A DNA stretch of 64,000 nucleotides from Acetobacterium wieringae (GTDB lineage: Bacteria > Bacillota > Clostridia > Eubacteriales > Eubacteriaceae). The notes under the pieces are model-generated. The model was not told the origin of the DNA. It was given only the letters and a program-made list of their open reading frames with translations, and did no database searches. Below, piece by piece: positions 1-6,466 of this stretch; the stretch's first letter is position 1; each line of letters opens with the position of its first letter. A program made the position numbers and the translations under genes. The stretch spans positions 1-64,000 of the forward strand of contig NZ_LKEU01000014.1 of assembly GCF_001766835.1 (NCBI RefSeq), in the 5' to 3' direction.

Positions 1-7
1 TAATTAA

Positions 8-123
8 TCTCGCGACGATGGCGGAAGGGCCACACCTGTTCCCATACCGAACACAGAAGTAAAGTCTTCCAGCGCCGAAAGTACTTGGTGGGCAACTGCC
101 TGGGAGGATAGGACGTTGCGGGA
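8..123 (+). rRNA. rrf: 5S ribosomal RNA
   Basis: About 116 nt with the conserved 5S core (cacctgttcccataccgaac at about 47-58 onward). The ends TCTCGC (8-13) and GCGGGA (118-123) pair as helix I, which sets the boundaries. It is the last gene of an rRNA operon whose 16S and 23S would lie before the window, and tRNA-Asn follows after 10 nt. Confidence 0.95.
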
Positions 124-133
124 TTTTAAATAA

Positions 134-208
134 TCCTCAGTAGCTCAACGGTGGAGCACTCGGCTGTTAACCGATAGGTTGCTGGTTCGAATCCAGCCTG
201 GGGAGCCA
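134..208 (+). tRNA. tRNA-Asn (GTT)
   Basis: Complete cloverleaf with acceptor TCCTCAG pairing CTGGGGA, anticodon loop CTGTTAA (anticodon GTT), a GGTTCGAATCC T-arm and an encoded CCA. First tRNA behind 5S, so it is probably processed from the rRNA operon transcript. Confidence 0.95.
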
Positions 209-263
209 TTAAGAAACAAAGCGGGTGTGAAGCAGACCGTTTCATATCCGCTCTTTTAAGCAA

Positions 264-338
264 GGCCCCTTGGTCAAGCGGTTAAGACACCGCCCTTTCA
301 CGGCGGTAACAGGAGTTCGAGTCTCCTAGGGGTCACCA
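264..338 (+). tRNA. tRNA-Glu (TTC)
   Basis: Cloverleaf with acceptor GGCCCCT pairing AGGGGTC, anticodon loop containing TTC inside the CCGCC/GGCGG stem, T-loop TTCGAGT and encoded CCA. Confidence 0.95.
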
Positions 339-358
339 AATTTAATATCCATCCATGC

Positions 359-435
359 GGCCTGGTAGTTCAGTTGGTTAGAATGCCAGCCTGTCACGCT
401 GGAGGTCGAGAGTTCGAGTCTCTTCCAGGTCGCCA
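359..435 (+). tRNA. tRNA-Asp (GTC)
   Basis: Cloverleaf with acceptor GGCCTGG pairing CCAGGTC, anticodon loop CTGTCAC (GTC), T-loop TTCGAGT and encoded CCA. A hairpin repeat element starts 2 nt after the CCA. Confidence 0.95.
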
Positions 436-437
436 AA

Positions 438-569
438 GTTTTATCCCAATTTCTGTAAGAAATTGGTCGGAAGTGGAGCGTGCGCGAGACGACAGTGATA
501 AAACAAACGCATTTTAATTGAAAACTCATCCAATCTGGATGAGAAGAGTTTTCGATTAAAATACGATCC
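438..569 (+). repeat. Composite hairpin repeat, copy 1
   Basis: Two modules lie between tRNA-Asp and tRNA-Thr. Module 1 (438-504) has an outer stem GTTTTATC/GATAAAAC enclosing the hairpin CCAATTTC-TGTAA-GAAATTGG and a weaker TCG/CGA stem. Module 2 (507-569) is a long hairpin: ATTTTAATTGAAAACTCATCCA, loop ATC, then TGGATGAG, a 5-nt bulge, and TTTTCGATTAAAAT. Copy 2 at 780-913 keeps the stems while the loop sequences differ. No coding potential. It could be an RNA processing or stability element or a small palindromic mobile repeat. Confidence 0.8.
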
Positions 570-597
570 AATTAATATGTCAAACAATTATCATTAA

Positions 598-673
598 GCT
601 GATGTGGCTCAATTGGCAGAGCAGCTGATTTGTAATCAGCAGGTTAACGGTTCGAGTCCGTTCATCAGCTCCA
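598..673 (+). tRNA. tRNA-Thr (TGT)
   Basis: Cloverleaf with acceptor GCTGATG pairing CATCAGC, anticodon loop TTTGTAA (TGT) and encoded CCA. Confidence 0.95.
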
Positions 674-694
674 TTTTTTTGTCAAAATTCGGAT

Positions 695-779
695 GGGAGA
701 ATGCCCGAGTGGCTAAAGGGGGCGGACTGTAAATCCGTTGACGACGTCTACGATGGTTCGAATCCATCTTCTCCCACCA
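695..779 (+). tRNA. tRNA-Tyr (GTA), copy 1
   Basis: Type II tRNA of 85 nt with a long variable arm, acceptor GGGAGAA pairing TTCTCCC, anticodon GTA and encoded CCA. It is base-for-base identical to the tRNA-Tyr at 19391-19475. Confidence 0.95.
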
Positions 780-913
780 TAAGTGAGATCCGATTTCAGG
801 ATGAAATTGGCTATGCATGTGAGCAGAGCGAATCGTGCATCATCGAACTTACGCATTTTAATTGAAAACTCATCCATATTGGATGAGAAGAGTTTTCGAT
901 TAAAATACGATCC
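780..913 (+). repeat. Composite hairpin repeat, copy 2
   Basis: Starts at the base after the CCA of tRNA-Tyr. Module 1 (780-851) has outer stem TAAGT/ACTTA, the hairpin CCGATTTC-AGGAT-GAAATTGG and a third stem ATGCA/TGCAT, giving a three-way junction. Module 2 (851-913) matches copy 1 (507-569) over 63 nt. It differs only in the 3-nt loop (TAT instead of ATC), so the flanking palindrome is intact. Stem conservation with loop change suggests that structure matters. Confidence 0.8.
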
Positions 914-937
914 TTAGCACAACTTAATTTAATGATC

Positions 938-959
938 TGACCCATTAGCTCAGTTGGTA
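938..959 (+). pseudogene. tRNA-Lys 5' fragment
   Basis: These 22 nt are identical to 1082-1103, the first third (acceptor 5' strand and D-arm) of the intact tRNA-Lys downstream. No anticodon arm, T-arm or CCA follows. The match stops where a hairpin (960-1019) begins. It is a remnant of a duplicated tRNA-Lys. Confidence 0.8.
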
Positions 960-1019
960 TAAGCAGTGAACCAAAAATGCACGACCGTAGGGAGTGAACA
1001 TTTTTGTGTGAATCGCTTA
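960..1019 (+). repeat. Hairpin element abutting the tRNA-Lys fragment
   Basis: Outer stem TAAGC (960-964)/GCTTA (1015-1019) and inner stem CAAAAATG (972-979)/CATTTTTG (999-1006) around a 19-nt loop. It resembles module 1 of the repeats at 438 and 780 in size, position behind tRNA sequence and nested-stem design, but not in primary sequence. Confidence 0.55.
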
Positions 1020-1082
1020 GTCAGGCAAACTTGGGTATTACACAGTCGTTTGAAGACAAACAATAACTAAATAATTTACTAT

Positions 1083-1158
1083 GACCCATTAGCTCAGTTG
1101 GTAGAGCATCTGACTTTTAATCAGGGTGTCGGGCGTTCAAGTCGCCCATGGGTCACCA
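1083..1158 (+). tRNA. tRNA-Lys (TTT)
   Basis: Cloverleaf with acceptor GACCCAT pairing ATGGGTC, anticodon loop CTTTTAA (TTT) and encoded CCA. A 22-nt partial copy of its 5' end lies 145 nt upstream. Confidence 0.95.
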
Positions 1159-1162
1159 TTAA

Positions 1163-1192
1163 AAAAGCTAACCGCATGATTTGCGTTTTTTT
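1163..1192 (+). terminator. Possible terminator after tRNA-Lys
   Basis: An A-run, a short CGCA/TGCG hairpin (1173-1176 with 1182-1185) and a T-run. The stem is short, but the A and T runs can extend it. It would end the rRNA-tRNA transcript before the separately promoted tRNA-Gly. Confidence 0.5.
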
Positions 1193-1244
1193 ACTTTTTT
1201 ATTAATAAAATTCAACAAAAACATCATTTGTATGAAATAATTAC

Positions 1245-1273
1245 TTGCAGAAGAATGGATTTGTTGTTATAAT
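1245..1273 (+). promoter_or_regulatory. Sigma-A promoter of tRNA-Gly
   Basis: TTGCAG (1245-1250) and TATAAT (1268-1273) with a 17-nt spacer, ending 9 nt before the tRNA-Gly gene. Confidence 0.8.
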
Positions 1274-1282
1274 ATAAGCGTT

Positions 1283-1357
1283 GCGGAAGTGGCTCAGTGG
1301 TAGAGCACTGGCTTCCCAAGCCGGGGGTCGCGGGTTCGAATCCCGTCTTCCGCTCCA
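1283..1357 (+). tRNA. tRNA-Gly (CCC)
   Basis: Cloverleaf with acceptor GCGGAAG pairing CTTCCGC, anticodon loop TTCCCAA (CCC) and encoded CCA. Much of its body matches the tRNA-Gly (GCC) at 6154. It has its own promoter and terminator. Confidence 0.95.
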
Positions 1358-1378
1358 ATAAGATGATCGTCAAAACGT

Positions 1379-1417
1379 AAGTGTAAAGTTGTGTATAACA
1401 ATTTTGCACTTTTTTAT
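1379..1417 (+). terminator. Terminator of tRNA-Gly
   Basis: AAGTGTAAA pairs with TTTTGCACTT across a loop, followed by a T-rich run. Confidence 0.7.
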
Positions 1418-1791
1418 TTTTCTCTAAAATAGTTCTAACTTGACTCATATAAATTTGGAAGTGAATTACAAATTCCTGTAAAAATTATCAGTAATAACTG
1501 ATAGAATTGAGATTGCTATAAAAATTTTGTGGTAGTTTAATCGACAGTCATTTTTTAACGTCGGAAAATTACTCGTTATTGTTGCTATTTTCCGAAGTAG
1601 TATTTTATTCGCATTTAATTTTTGTTAGTTAAATCACAAACATACAATCATTATAAATTCAGGTCCAGAATATCGTTTTGTAAAGCATTGCAAAATCCCA
1701 TCCGACAGGGATTCTTGGTGATTTTACTAAGACGATAAGTATGTATTTCTTAAATCATCCGAGAAAAGAATCATTTAACTAAAAAACATCA
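1418..1791. other. Non-coding AT-rich spacer with dyads
   Basis: No credible gene in 374 nt. It holds a perfect dyad TATCAGT-AATA-ACTGATA (1486-1503), an inverted repeat CGGAAAAT/ATTTTCCG (1562-1594) and a short AATCCC/GGGATT hairpin (1694-1713). All lie upstream of the formate dehydrogenase promoter and could be operator sites. Confidence 0.6.
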
Positions 1792-1820
1792 ATGACAAAT
1801 TAAAAGTTATAGAATATAAT
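1792..1820 (+). promoter_or_regulatory. Promoter of the formate dehydrogenase gene
   Basis: ATGACA (1792-1797) and TATAAT (1815-1820) with a 17-nt spacer. The leader to the ATG at 1851 would be only about 24 nt and contains the ribosome binding site AGAAGGGAG. Confidence 0.65.
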
Positions 1821-1850
1821 GGAATCCTAAAAGAAGGGAGAAATAAATTT

Positions 1851-4526
1851 ATGGTTAATTTGACAATTGATGGACAAAAAGTTAGTGTCGAACCAGGAAC
1901 TACAATACTGAAAGCAGCACGTTCCATCGGTATCGACATTCCGACATTATGTAATTTTAAAGACTTCACACCGGAAGGCAGCTGTCGTATGTGTCTTGTT
2001 GAAGTCGTTGGAGCGAGAAGACTTGAAACTTCCTGCTCAACTCCAGTAGCGGAAGGTATGGTGGTTAATACCAATACGCCGGAGGTAAGAGAAGCGCGCC
2101 GATTTGTATTAAAAATGCTCATGTCAGATCATACCTTTGACTGTATGACATGTTATAAATATGGTTGTTGTGAATTTGTTGAATTCAATGCGAATTGCAT
2201 TGAATATGATGCGGTTAAGGCTTTCGGTACCGAACGGGTGATGACAAAACCCATCGATGATTCCAATCCGTTTTATACCTATGATCCCAATAAATGTGTA
2301 CTCTGTAATCGATGTATCAAAGTTTGCGAACACCTTCAGTGCAACCATATTTTAGCCCAATGTGACCGTGGTTATGAAACCAATATCAATCCGGTTTTCG
2401 AAACGCCCAGAGGGAAATCAGAATGTGTCAGCTGTGGTAACTGTATTGCAGTCTGTCCGACTGGTGCATTGGCACCGAAACAGTTTAAACCCTTTGCCTA
2501 TGCCAAAACAGTTCAGACTGTTTGTCCATATTGCGGAGTAGGCTGTACCTTGAATTTAAAAATAATAGATAATAAGATTACTGACATTTATAGCACAGAA
2601 GGAAATGTTAATGACAATCTTTTATGTGTCAAAGGACGCTTTGCTTATGATTTTGTCAGCAGTCCTGATCGTTTAACAACGCCGTTAATCCGCAAAAACG
2701 GTGTTCTGGAAGAAGCAAGCTGGGAAGAAGCCTTAAACTTAGTAGCAGAGAAACTAAAAGAAGCTAAAGCAGAAGGTCCTCAGGCAGTTGCGGGGCTGTC
2801 TTCAGCCCGATGTACGAATGAGGATAATTATGTTTTCCAGAAATTTATTCGTACTGTTGGTGAAACCAACAACGTTGATCATTGTGCCCGACTTTGTCAT
2901 GCTTCAACTGTTGCCGGTCTGGCTAAATCATTTGGTAGTGGGGCGATGACCAATAGTATTGATGAAGTGGATTTAATGGATGTTATGTTTGTTACCGGCT
3001 CCAATACCACCGAAACTCATCCGGTTATTGGTGCTAAAATAAAACAGCGACAACAAAAAGGGGCAGCTCTGATTGTAGCCGAACCACGAAAAATCGAACT
3101 GGCAAAATACGCCGATGTATATTTACAGATTAAACCGGGAACCAATGTCCCATTACTTAATGGAATGATGCGTGCCATTCTGGACGCTGGTCTGGAAGAT
3201 AAAAACTTTATCAATGAACGAACCGAAGGCTATGCAGCGTTTAAAGAATTTATGGATACGCTGACTGTTGAAGGATGTGCTGAAATCTGTGGTGTTGATC
3301 CTGAAGATATGCGTAAAGCGGCGCTTCTCTATGCAACCAAAGACAAGGGTGGAATCTTTTATTCCATGGGTGTCACTCAGCATAAAACCGGTACCGATGG
3401 TGTTATGTCAACCGCCAATCTGGCGATGCTGACTGGAAAAATCGGCCGTGAAGGATGCGGTGTTAATCCATTGCGTGGTCAGAATAATGTTCAGGGAGCC
3501 TGTGATATGGGCGCATTACCAGGCGATTTGCCAGGTTATCAGAAAACCGCCAACCCGGAAGTGGTGGAAAAATTCGAAAAAGCCTGGGATGTCAAACTGC
3601 CACAAAATGCTGGCAAAACACTGACTGAAATTATTAATGGGGTCGGCGACGGAACCGTAAAATTCTTATACGTCATGGGCGAGAATCCAGTTGTTTCTGA
3701 TCCGGACACAAATCATGTTAAACATGCTCTTGAAAAAGCCAATTTTGTTGTAGTCCAGGACATCTTCTTAACTGAAACGACAGAGTATGCGGATGTTGTC
3801 CTGCCAGCCTTTGTATATGCTGAAAAGGATGGTACCTTCACCAATACGGAACGCCGTATTCAGTTACTCCGAAAAGCGGTAGAAGCTCCCGGAGAAGCTA
3901 AGAATGACTGGGAAATTATTTCTTTAATTGCTCAGAAGCTGGGAGCCAAAGGCTTCGACTTTAACAGTGCAGAAGAAATCATGGATGAGATTGCCTCTGT
4001 AACACCCAGCTACACCGGGGTTTCCCATGAACGACTCAGAAATGGCGATCGGATTCAATGGCCGTGCCTGAGTAAGGATTCAGAGGGAGCAAAATTCCTC
4101 CATGCTGAAAAATTTACCCGTGGATTAGGAGCCTTTATGATTGCGGATTATATTCCGCCTGAAGATCAGGCTGATGAAAAATACCCACTGATTCTGATGA
4201 CCGGTCGTATTTTGCAGCACTATCATACCCGAACCATGACCATGCGGACACCAGGAATCGAGGAAATCGCTGGTGACCCATTTGTCGAAATCAATCCCGA
4301 AACAGCTAAAGAATATGACATCAATGAGGGAGATTTCATTACCGTTACGTCGCCCAGAGGAAATGTTTCTGCAAAAACCCGTTTCAATAAGGGAATTATG
4401 GAAACGAATCTGTTCATGCCATTCCATTATGGAAACAGCGGTGCTAATCATCTAACCGGCGGAGAATTAGATCCAATAGCTAAAATTCCACCATTTAAAG
4501 TTGTCAAAGTCAATATTAGTAAGTAA
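1851..4526 (+). CDS. fdhA: Formate dehydrogenase catalytic subunit (Cys form, with NuoG-like Fe-S extension)
   Basis: An 891-aa molybdopterin oxidoreductase that interconverts formate and CO2, the first step of the methyl branch of the Wood-Ljungdahl pathway. In order it shows a [2Fe-2S] domain (C34, C45, C48, C62), a NuoG-type His-Cys cluster (H94, C98, C101, C107), two [4Fe-4S] motifs (C149/152/155/159 and C192/195/198/202), a MopB [4Fe-4S] motif (C225, C228, C232, C259) and an MGD-binding C-terminal domain. The Mo/W ligand is C349 followed by H350; many acetogen homologues have selenocysteine here. Size and layout match the clostridial FdhA class. No FdhB, HydA or ferredoxin subunit is adjacent, so the electron partner is unknown. 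mobA follows. Cytoplasmic, no signal peptide. Confidence 0.9.
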   Translation: MVNLTIDGQKVSVEPGTTILKAARSIGIDIPTLCNFKDFTPEGSCRMCLVEVVGARRLETSCSTPVAEGMVVNTNTPEVREARRFVLKMLMSDHTFDCMTCYKYGCCEFVEFNANCIEYDAVKAFGTERVMTKPIDDSNPFYTYDPNKCVLCNRCIKVCEHLQCNHILAQCDRGYETNINPVFETPRGKSECVSCGNCIAVCPTGALAPKQFKPFAYAKTVQTVCPYCGVGCTLNLKIIDNKITDIYSTEGNVNDNLLCVKGRFAYDFVSSPDRLTTPLIRKNGVLEEASWEEALNLVAEKLKEAKAEGPQAVAGLSSARCTNEDNYVFQKFIRTVGETNNVDHCARLCHASTVAGLAKSFGSGAMTNSIDEVDLMDVMFVTGSNTTETHPVIGAKIKQRQQKGAALIVAEPRKIELAKYADVYLQIKPGTNVPLLNGMMRAILDAGLEDKNFINERTEGYAAFKEFMDTLTVEGCAEICGVDPEDMRKAALLYATKDKGGIFYSMGVTQHKTGTDGVMSTANLAMLTGKIGREGCGVNPLRGQNNVQGACDMGALPGDLPGYQKTANPEVVEKFEKAWDVKLPQNAGKTLTEIINGVGDGTVKFLYVMGENPVVSDPDTNHVKHALEKANFVVVQDIFLTETTEYADVVLPAFVYAEKDGTFTNTERRIQLLRKAVEAPGEAKNDWEIISLIAQKLGAKGFDFNSAEEIMDEIASVTPSYTGVSHERLRNGDRIQWPCLSKDSEGAKFLHAEKFTRGLGAFMIADYIPPEDQADEKYPLILMTGRILQHYHTRTMTMRTPGIEEIAGDPFVEINPETAKEYDINEGDFITVTSPRGNVSAKTRFNKGIMETNLFMPFHYGNSGANHLTGGELDPIAKIPPFKVVKVNISK

Positions 4527-4539
4527 ATAGTCACAAACC

Positions 4540-4567
4540 AAAAAGGGTGCGCATAAGCACCCTTTTT
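4540..4567 (+). terminator. Terminator after formate dehydrogenase
   Basis: Perfect AAAAAGGGTGC/GCACCCTTTTT hairpin with a 6-nt loop and terminal T-run. mobA begins only 20 nt further on, so some read-through or another start is needed to express it. Confidence 0.9.
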
Positions 4568-4586
4568 CGATTAAAGGAGGATGGAT

Positions 4587-5201
4587 TTGAAGAAGTTTGG
4601 TACAGCAGTAATCTTGTCGGGGGGGCTCAGCCGACGAATGGGATATGACAAAAAAAAACTACGGATTGATGGCGAAAACATCATCAATCGCATTGTTAAA
4701 CAGCTTTCCTTAGATTTTGAGGATATCATTATTGCCGGATCAAAACCTGAAAATCTGCCCGAAATTGGAGGAATTCGGGGTGTGTATCCGGATGCTATGG
4801 AGTTGTCGGCATCCCTGGTTGGTATCTATACCGGTCTATTGCATGCCCGGTCTGAGTATCTTTATGTAACGGCTTGTGATATGCCGGTTTATAATCATGA
4901 TTATGTGGTATACATGAAGCAGCTGATAAAGAGCAATCCTGGGGTAGGCGGTTGCGTTACCCGTTTTGAAGAGTGGATCGAACCCTTTAATGCGTTCTAT
5001 CGTGCTGATCTTGGCCCTAAAGTAGCTTCTTTCCTGGAAACAGGGCGCAAGAGCATTTATAAATGCTTTGAGCATGAAAACCTCTATTATATTGATGAGA
5101 AAAAAGGGCGAGAGTTCAGTCCCGACTGGGATATGTTCTGCAATTTAAATACCCCCAGTGAGTTAAAAAATCATATCAAAAAAAGACGAGACTTGATTTA
5201 A
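4587..5201 (+). CDS. mobA: Molybdenum cofactor guanylyltransferase (MobA-like)
   Basis: Transfers GMP from GTP to molybdopterin to make the guanine dinucleotide cofactor that enzymes such as the upstream formate dehydrogenase bind. The N-terminal nucleotidyltransferase signature SGGLSRRMGYDKKK is clear, TACDMP carries the metal-binding Asp, and FCNLNTPSEL matches the NxNTP motif. About 204 aa, normal for MobA. Start choice: an ATG at 4581 touches the Shine-Dalgarno AAAGGAGG (4573-4580) with no spacing, whereas the in-frame TTG at 4587 has ideal 6-nt spacing, so TTG is preferred; the two differ by two residues. Adjacency to fdhA fits cofactor supply. Confidence 0.85.
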   Translation: MKKFGTAVILSGGLSRRMGYDKKKLRIDGENIINRIVKQLSLDFEDIIIAGSKPENLPEIGGIRGVYPDAMELSASLVGIYTGLLHARSEYLYVTACDMPVYNHDYVVYMKQLIKSNPGVGGCVTRFEEWIEPFNAFYRADLGPKVASFLETGRKSIYKCFEHENLYYIDEKKGREFSPDWDMFCNLNTPSELKNHIKKRRDLI

Positions 5202-5281
5202 TCGGGATCGTGCGGCATAATATAAATCTGAAGGTCATGCCGGTAAATGATTCGGATCGGTGGCCTTTAAAAAGGAGTAGC

Positions 5282-5974
5282 ATGAGTTTTAATGTATCAC
5301 TGATTAGTTTTTTTGTCCTGATAATTGCCTATTTTATCCTGGTGGAGATATTTACCGTGCTTTTTCGTCTGACCGGTCTGCGGGAAGATAAGGCCCGTTT
5401 TCAGGCGGTATCCTGTATGACGAACAGCGGCTTTACCACGAGAGAAAGCGAATTGATCCTTAATTCGGCGGCGAGGCGTAATTTGGCTCGAGTGATGATG
5501 CTGTTTGGCTATCTGTTTGCGGTTTCCGGGGTTTCGCTTTTAGTCAATTTATTTATTCGTTCTTCAGGGGATCAGATCAATTGGATGACAATACTTTATT
5601 CACTGGTTTTTCTTGTGGTAATTTTAGTGATAACCCGATCAAAATGGATCATCCGAAAATTTGATGAATTAGTGGAGCGCCTGGCTAAAAACAAAACAAA
5701 GGGAGCATTTTGTAATAATGTTCGCATTCTGGAAATGTTTCACGATAAGCTCATCGCTGAGGTTTTTGTAACCTGCATTCCCCCGGAGATCAGAGATAAA
5801 ACCTTATTGGAAATGAATTTTCGGCATACCTATAAATTAAATGTTTTGTTAATCAAACGGGGGAATATAATCATGGATCATGTTATTTCTTCTGATGAAA
5901 TTAAACAGGGAGACCGGGTTTTGATCTATGGTTCAAAAAATAATATAATGGAATTATTTAAAGACAGCATATAA
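5282..5974 (+). CDS. Membrane protein with TrkH-like loop and RCK_C (TrkA-C) domain
   Basis: A 230-aa protein with three predicted membrane segments (about 6-28, 71-93, 101-118) and a soluble C-terminal region (about 150-228) with the pattern of a TrkA C-terminal (RCK_C) ligand-binding domain. Residues 45-53 (CMTNSGFTT) resemble the selectivity-filter loop of Trk/Ktr potassium transporters, although the protein is far too short to be a full TrkH. The ATG at 5282 sits 5 nt after AAAGGAG; longer in-frame extensions upstream lack a ribosome binding site. Possible roles are an ion-transport accessory or c-di-AMP sensing. The function is not established from sequence. Confidence 0.7.
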   Translation: MSFNVSLISFFVLIIAYFILVEIFTVLFRLTGLREDKARFQAVSCMTNSGFTTRESELILNSAARRNLARVMMLFGYLFAVSGVSLLVNLFIRSSGDQINWMTILYSLVFLVVILVITRSKWIIRKFDELVERLAKNKTKGAFCNNVRILEMFHDKLIAEVFVTCIPPEIRDKTLLEMNFRHTYKLNVLLIKRGNIIMDHVISSDEIKQGDRVLIYGSKNNIMELFKDSI

Positions 5975-5999
5975 AATATAAAAAAAGTTTCAAAGTGGG

Positions 6000-6028
6000 T
6001 TGACAAAGCCTACGTATTTTGTTATTAT
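6000..6028 (+). promoter_or_regulatory. Promoter of the tRNA-Leu-Gly-Arg operon
   Basis: TTGACA (6000-6005) and TATTAT (6023-6028) with a 17-nt spacer, about 34 nt before tRNA-Leu. Confidence 0.8.
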
Positions 6029-6061
6029 AATCAAGCACGTTACAGATGACAGCATTGCTTA

Positions 6062-6146
6062 GCGGATGTGGCGGAATTGGCAGACGCGCTAGACTTAGGA
6101 TCTAGTATCGAATGATGTGGGGGTTCAAGTCCCTTCATCCGCACCA
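6062..6146 (+). tRNA. tRNA-Leu (TAG)
   Basis: Type II tRNA of 85 nt with acceptor GCGGATG pairing CATCCGC, anticodon loop CTTAGGA (TAG), long variable arm and encoded CCA. Confidence 0.95.
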
Positions 6147-6153
6147 ATTATAA

Positions 6154-6228
6154 GCGGAAGTGGCTCAGTGGTAGAGCATCGCCTTGCCAAGGCGAGGGTC
6201 GCGGGTTCAAATCCCGTCTTCCGCTCCA
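6154..6228 (+). tRNA. tRNA-Gly (GCC)
   Basis: Acceptor GCGGAAG pairing CTTCCGC, anticodon loop TTGCCAA (GCC) and encoded CCA. Complements the CCC isoacceptor at 1283. Confidence 0.95.
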
Positions 6229-6293
6229 AAATTTAATAAATTTGAAGCGATTTGGGCGATTGTCCGAGTCATTCTTTTTTAATCTACTTATGT

Positions 6294-6370
6294 GCGCCCA
6301 TAGCTCAATTGGATAGAGTGCCTGGCTTCGAACCAGTAGGTTGGGGGTTCGAGCCCCTCTGGGCGTACCA
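6294..6370 (+). tRNA. tRNA-Arg (TCG)
   Basis: Acceptor GCGCCCA pairing TGGGCGT, anticodon loop CTTCGAA (TCG) and encoded CCA. Last tRNA before a terminator. Confidence 0.93.
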
Positions 6371-6381
6371 TAAACGTGCTT

Positions 6382-6407
6382 AAACAGTCATTCGTGGCTG
6401 TTTTTTA
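6382..6407 (+). terminator. Terminator of the tRNA-Leu-Gly-Arg operon
   Basis: AAACAG-t-CA-TTCG-TG-g-CTGTTT hairpin followed by a T-run. Confidence 0.8.
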
Positions 6408-6466
6408 TTTACCCGAAAGTTTGTTGAATGTCATCTGATCAAACGTAATAAGAATAGGAAAATGAA

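Noticed and set aside
326..571. Minus-strand reading frame across tRNAs and repeats
   Set aside because: It overlaps tRNA-Glu, tRNA-Asp and a palindrome, has no ribosome binding site and no recognisable protein.
438..1019. CRISPR array
   Set aside because: The repeats are few, long and palindromic, lie next to tRNAs and lack regular unique spacers or cas genes.
134..1357. Integration site of a phage or island in the tRNA array
   Set aside because: No integrase is present and no tRNA 3' end is duplicated; the only partial copy is a tRNA 5' end.
1851..4526. Selenocysteine codon in the formate dehydrogenase
   Set aside because: The ligand codon at residue 349 is TGT (Cys), the frame has no internal TGA, and no SECIS-like hairpin is needed.
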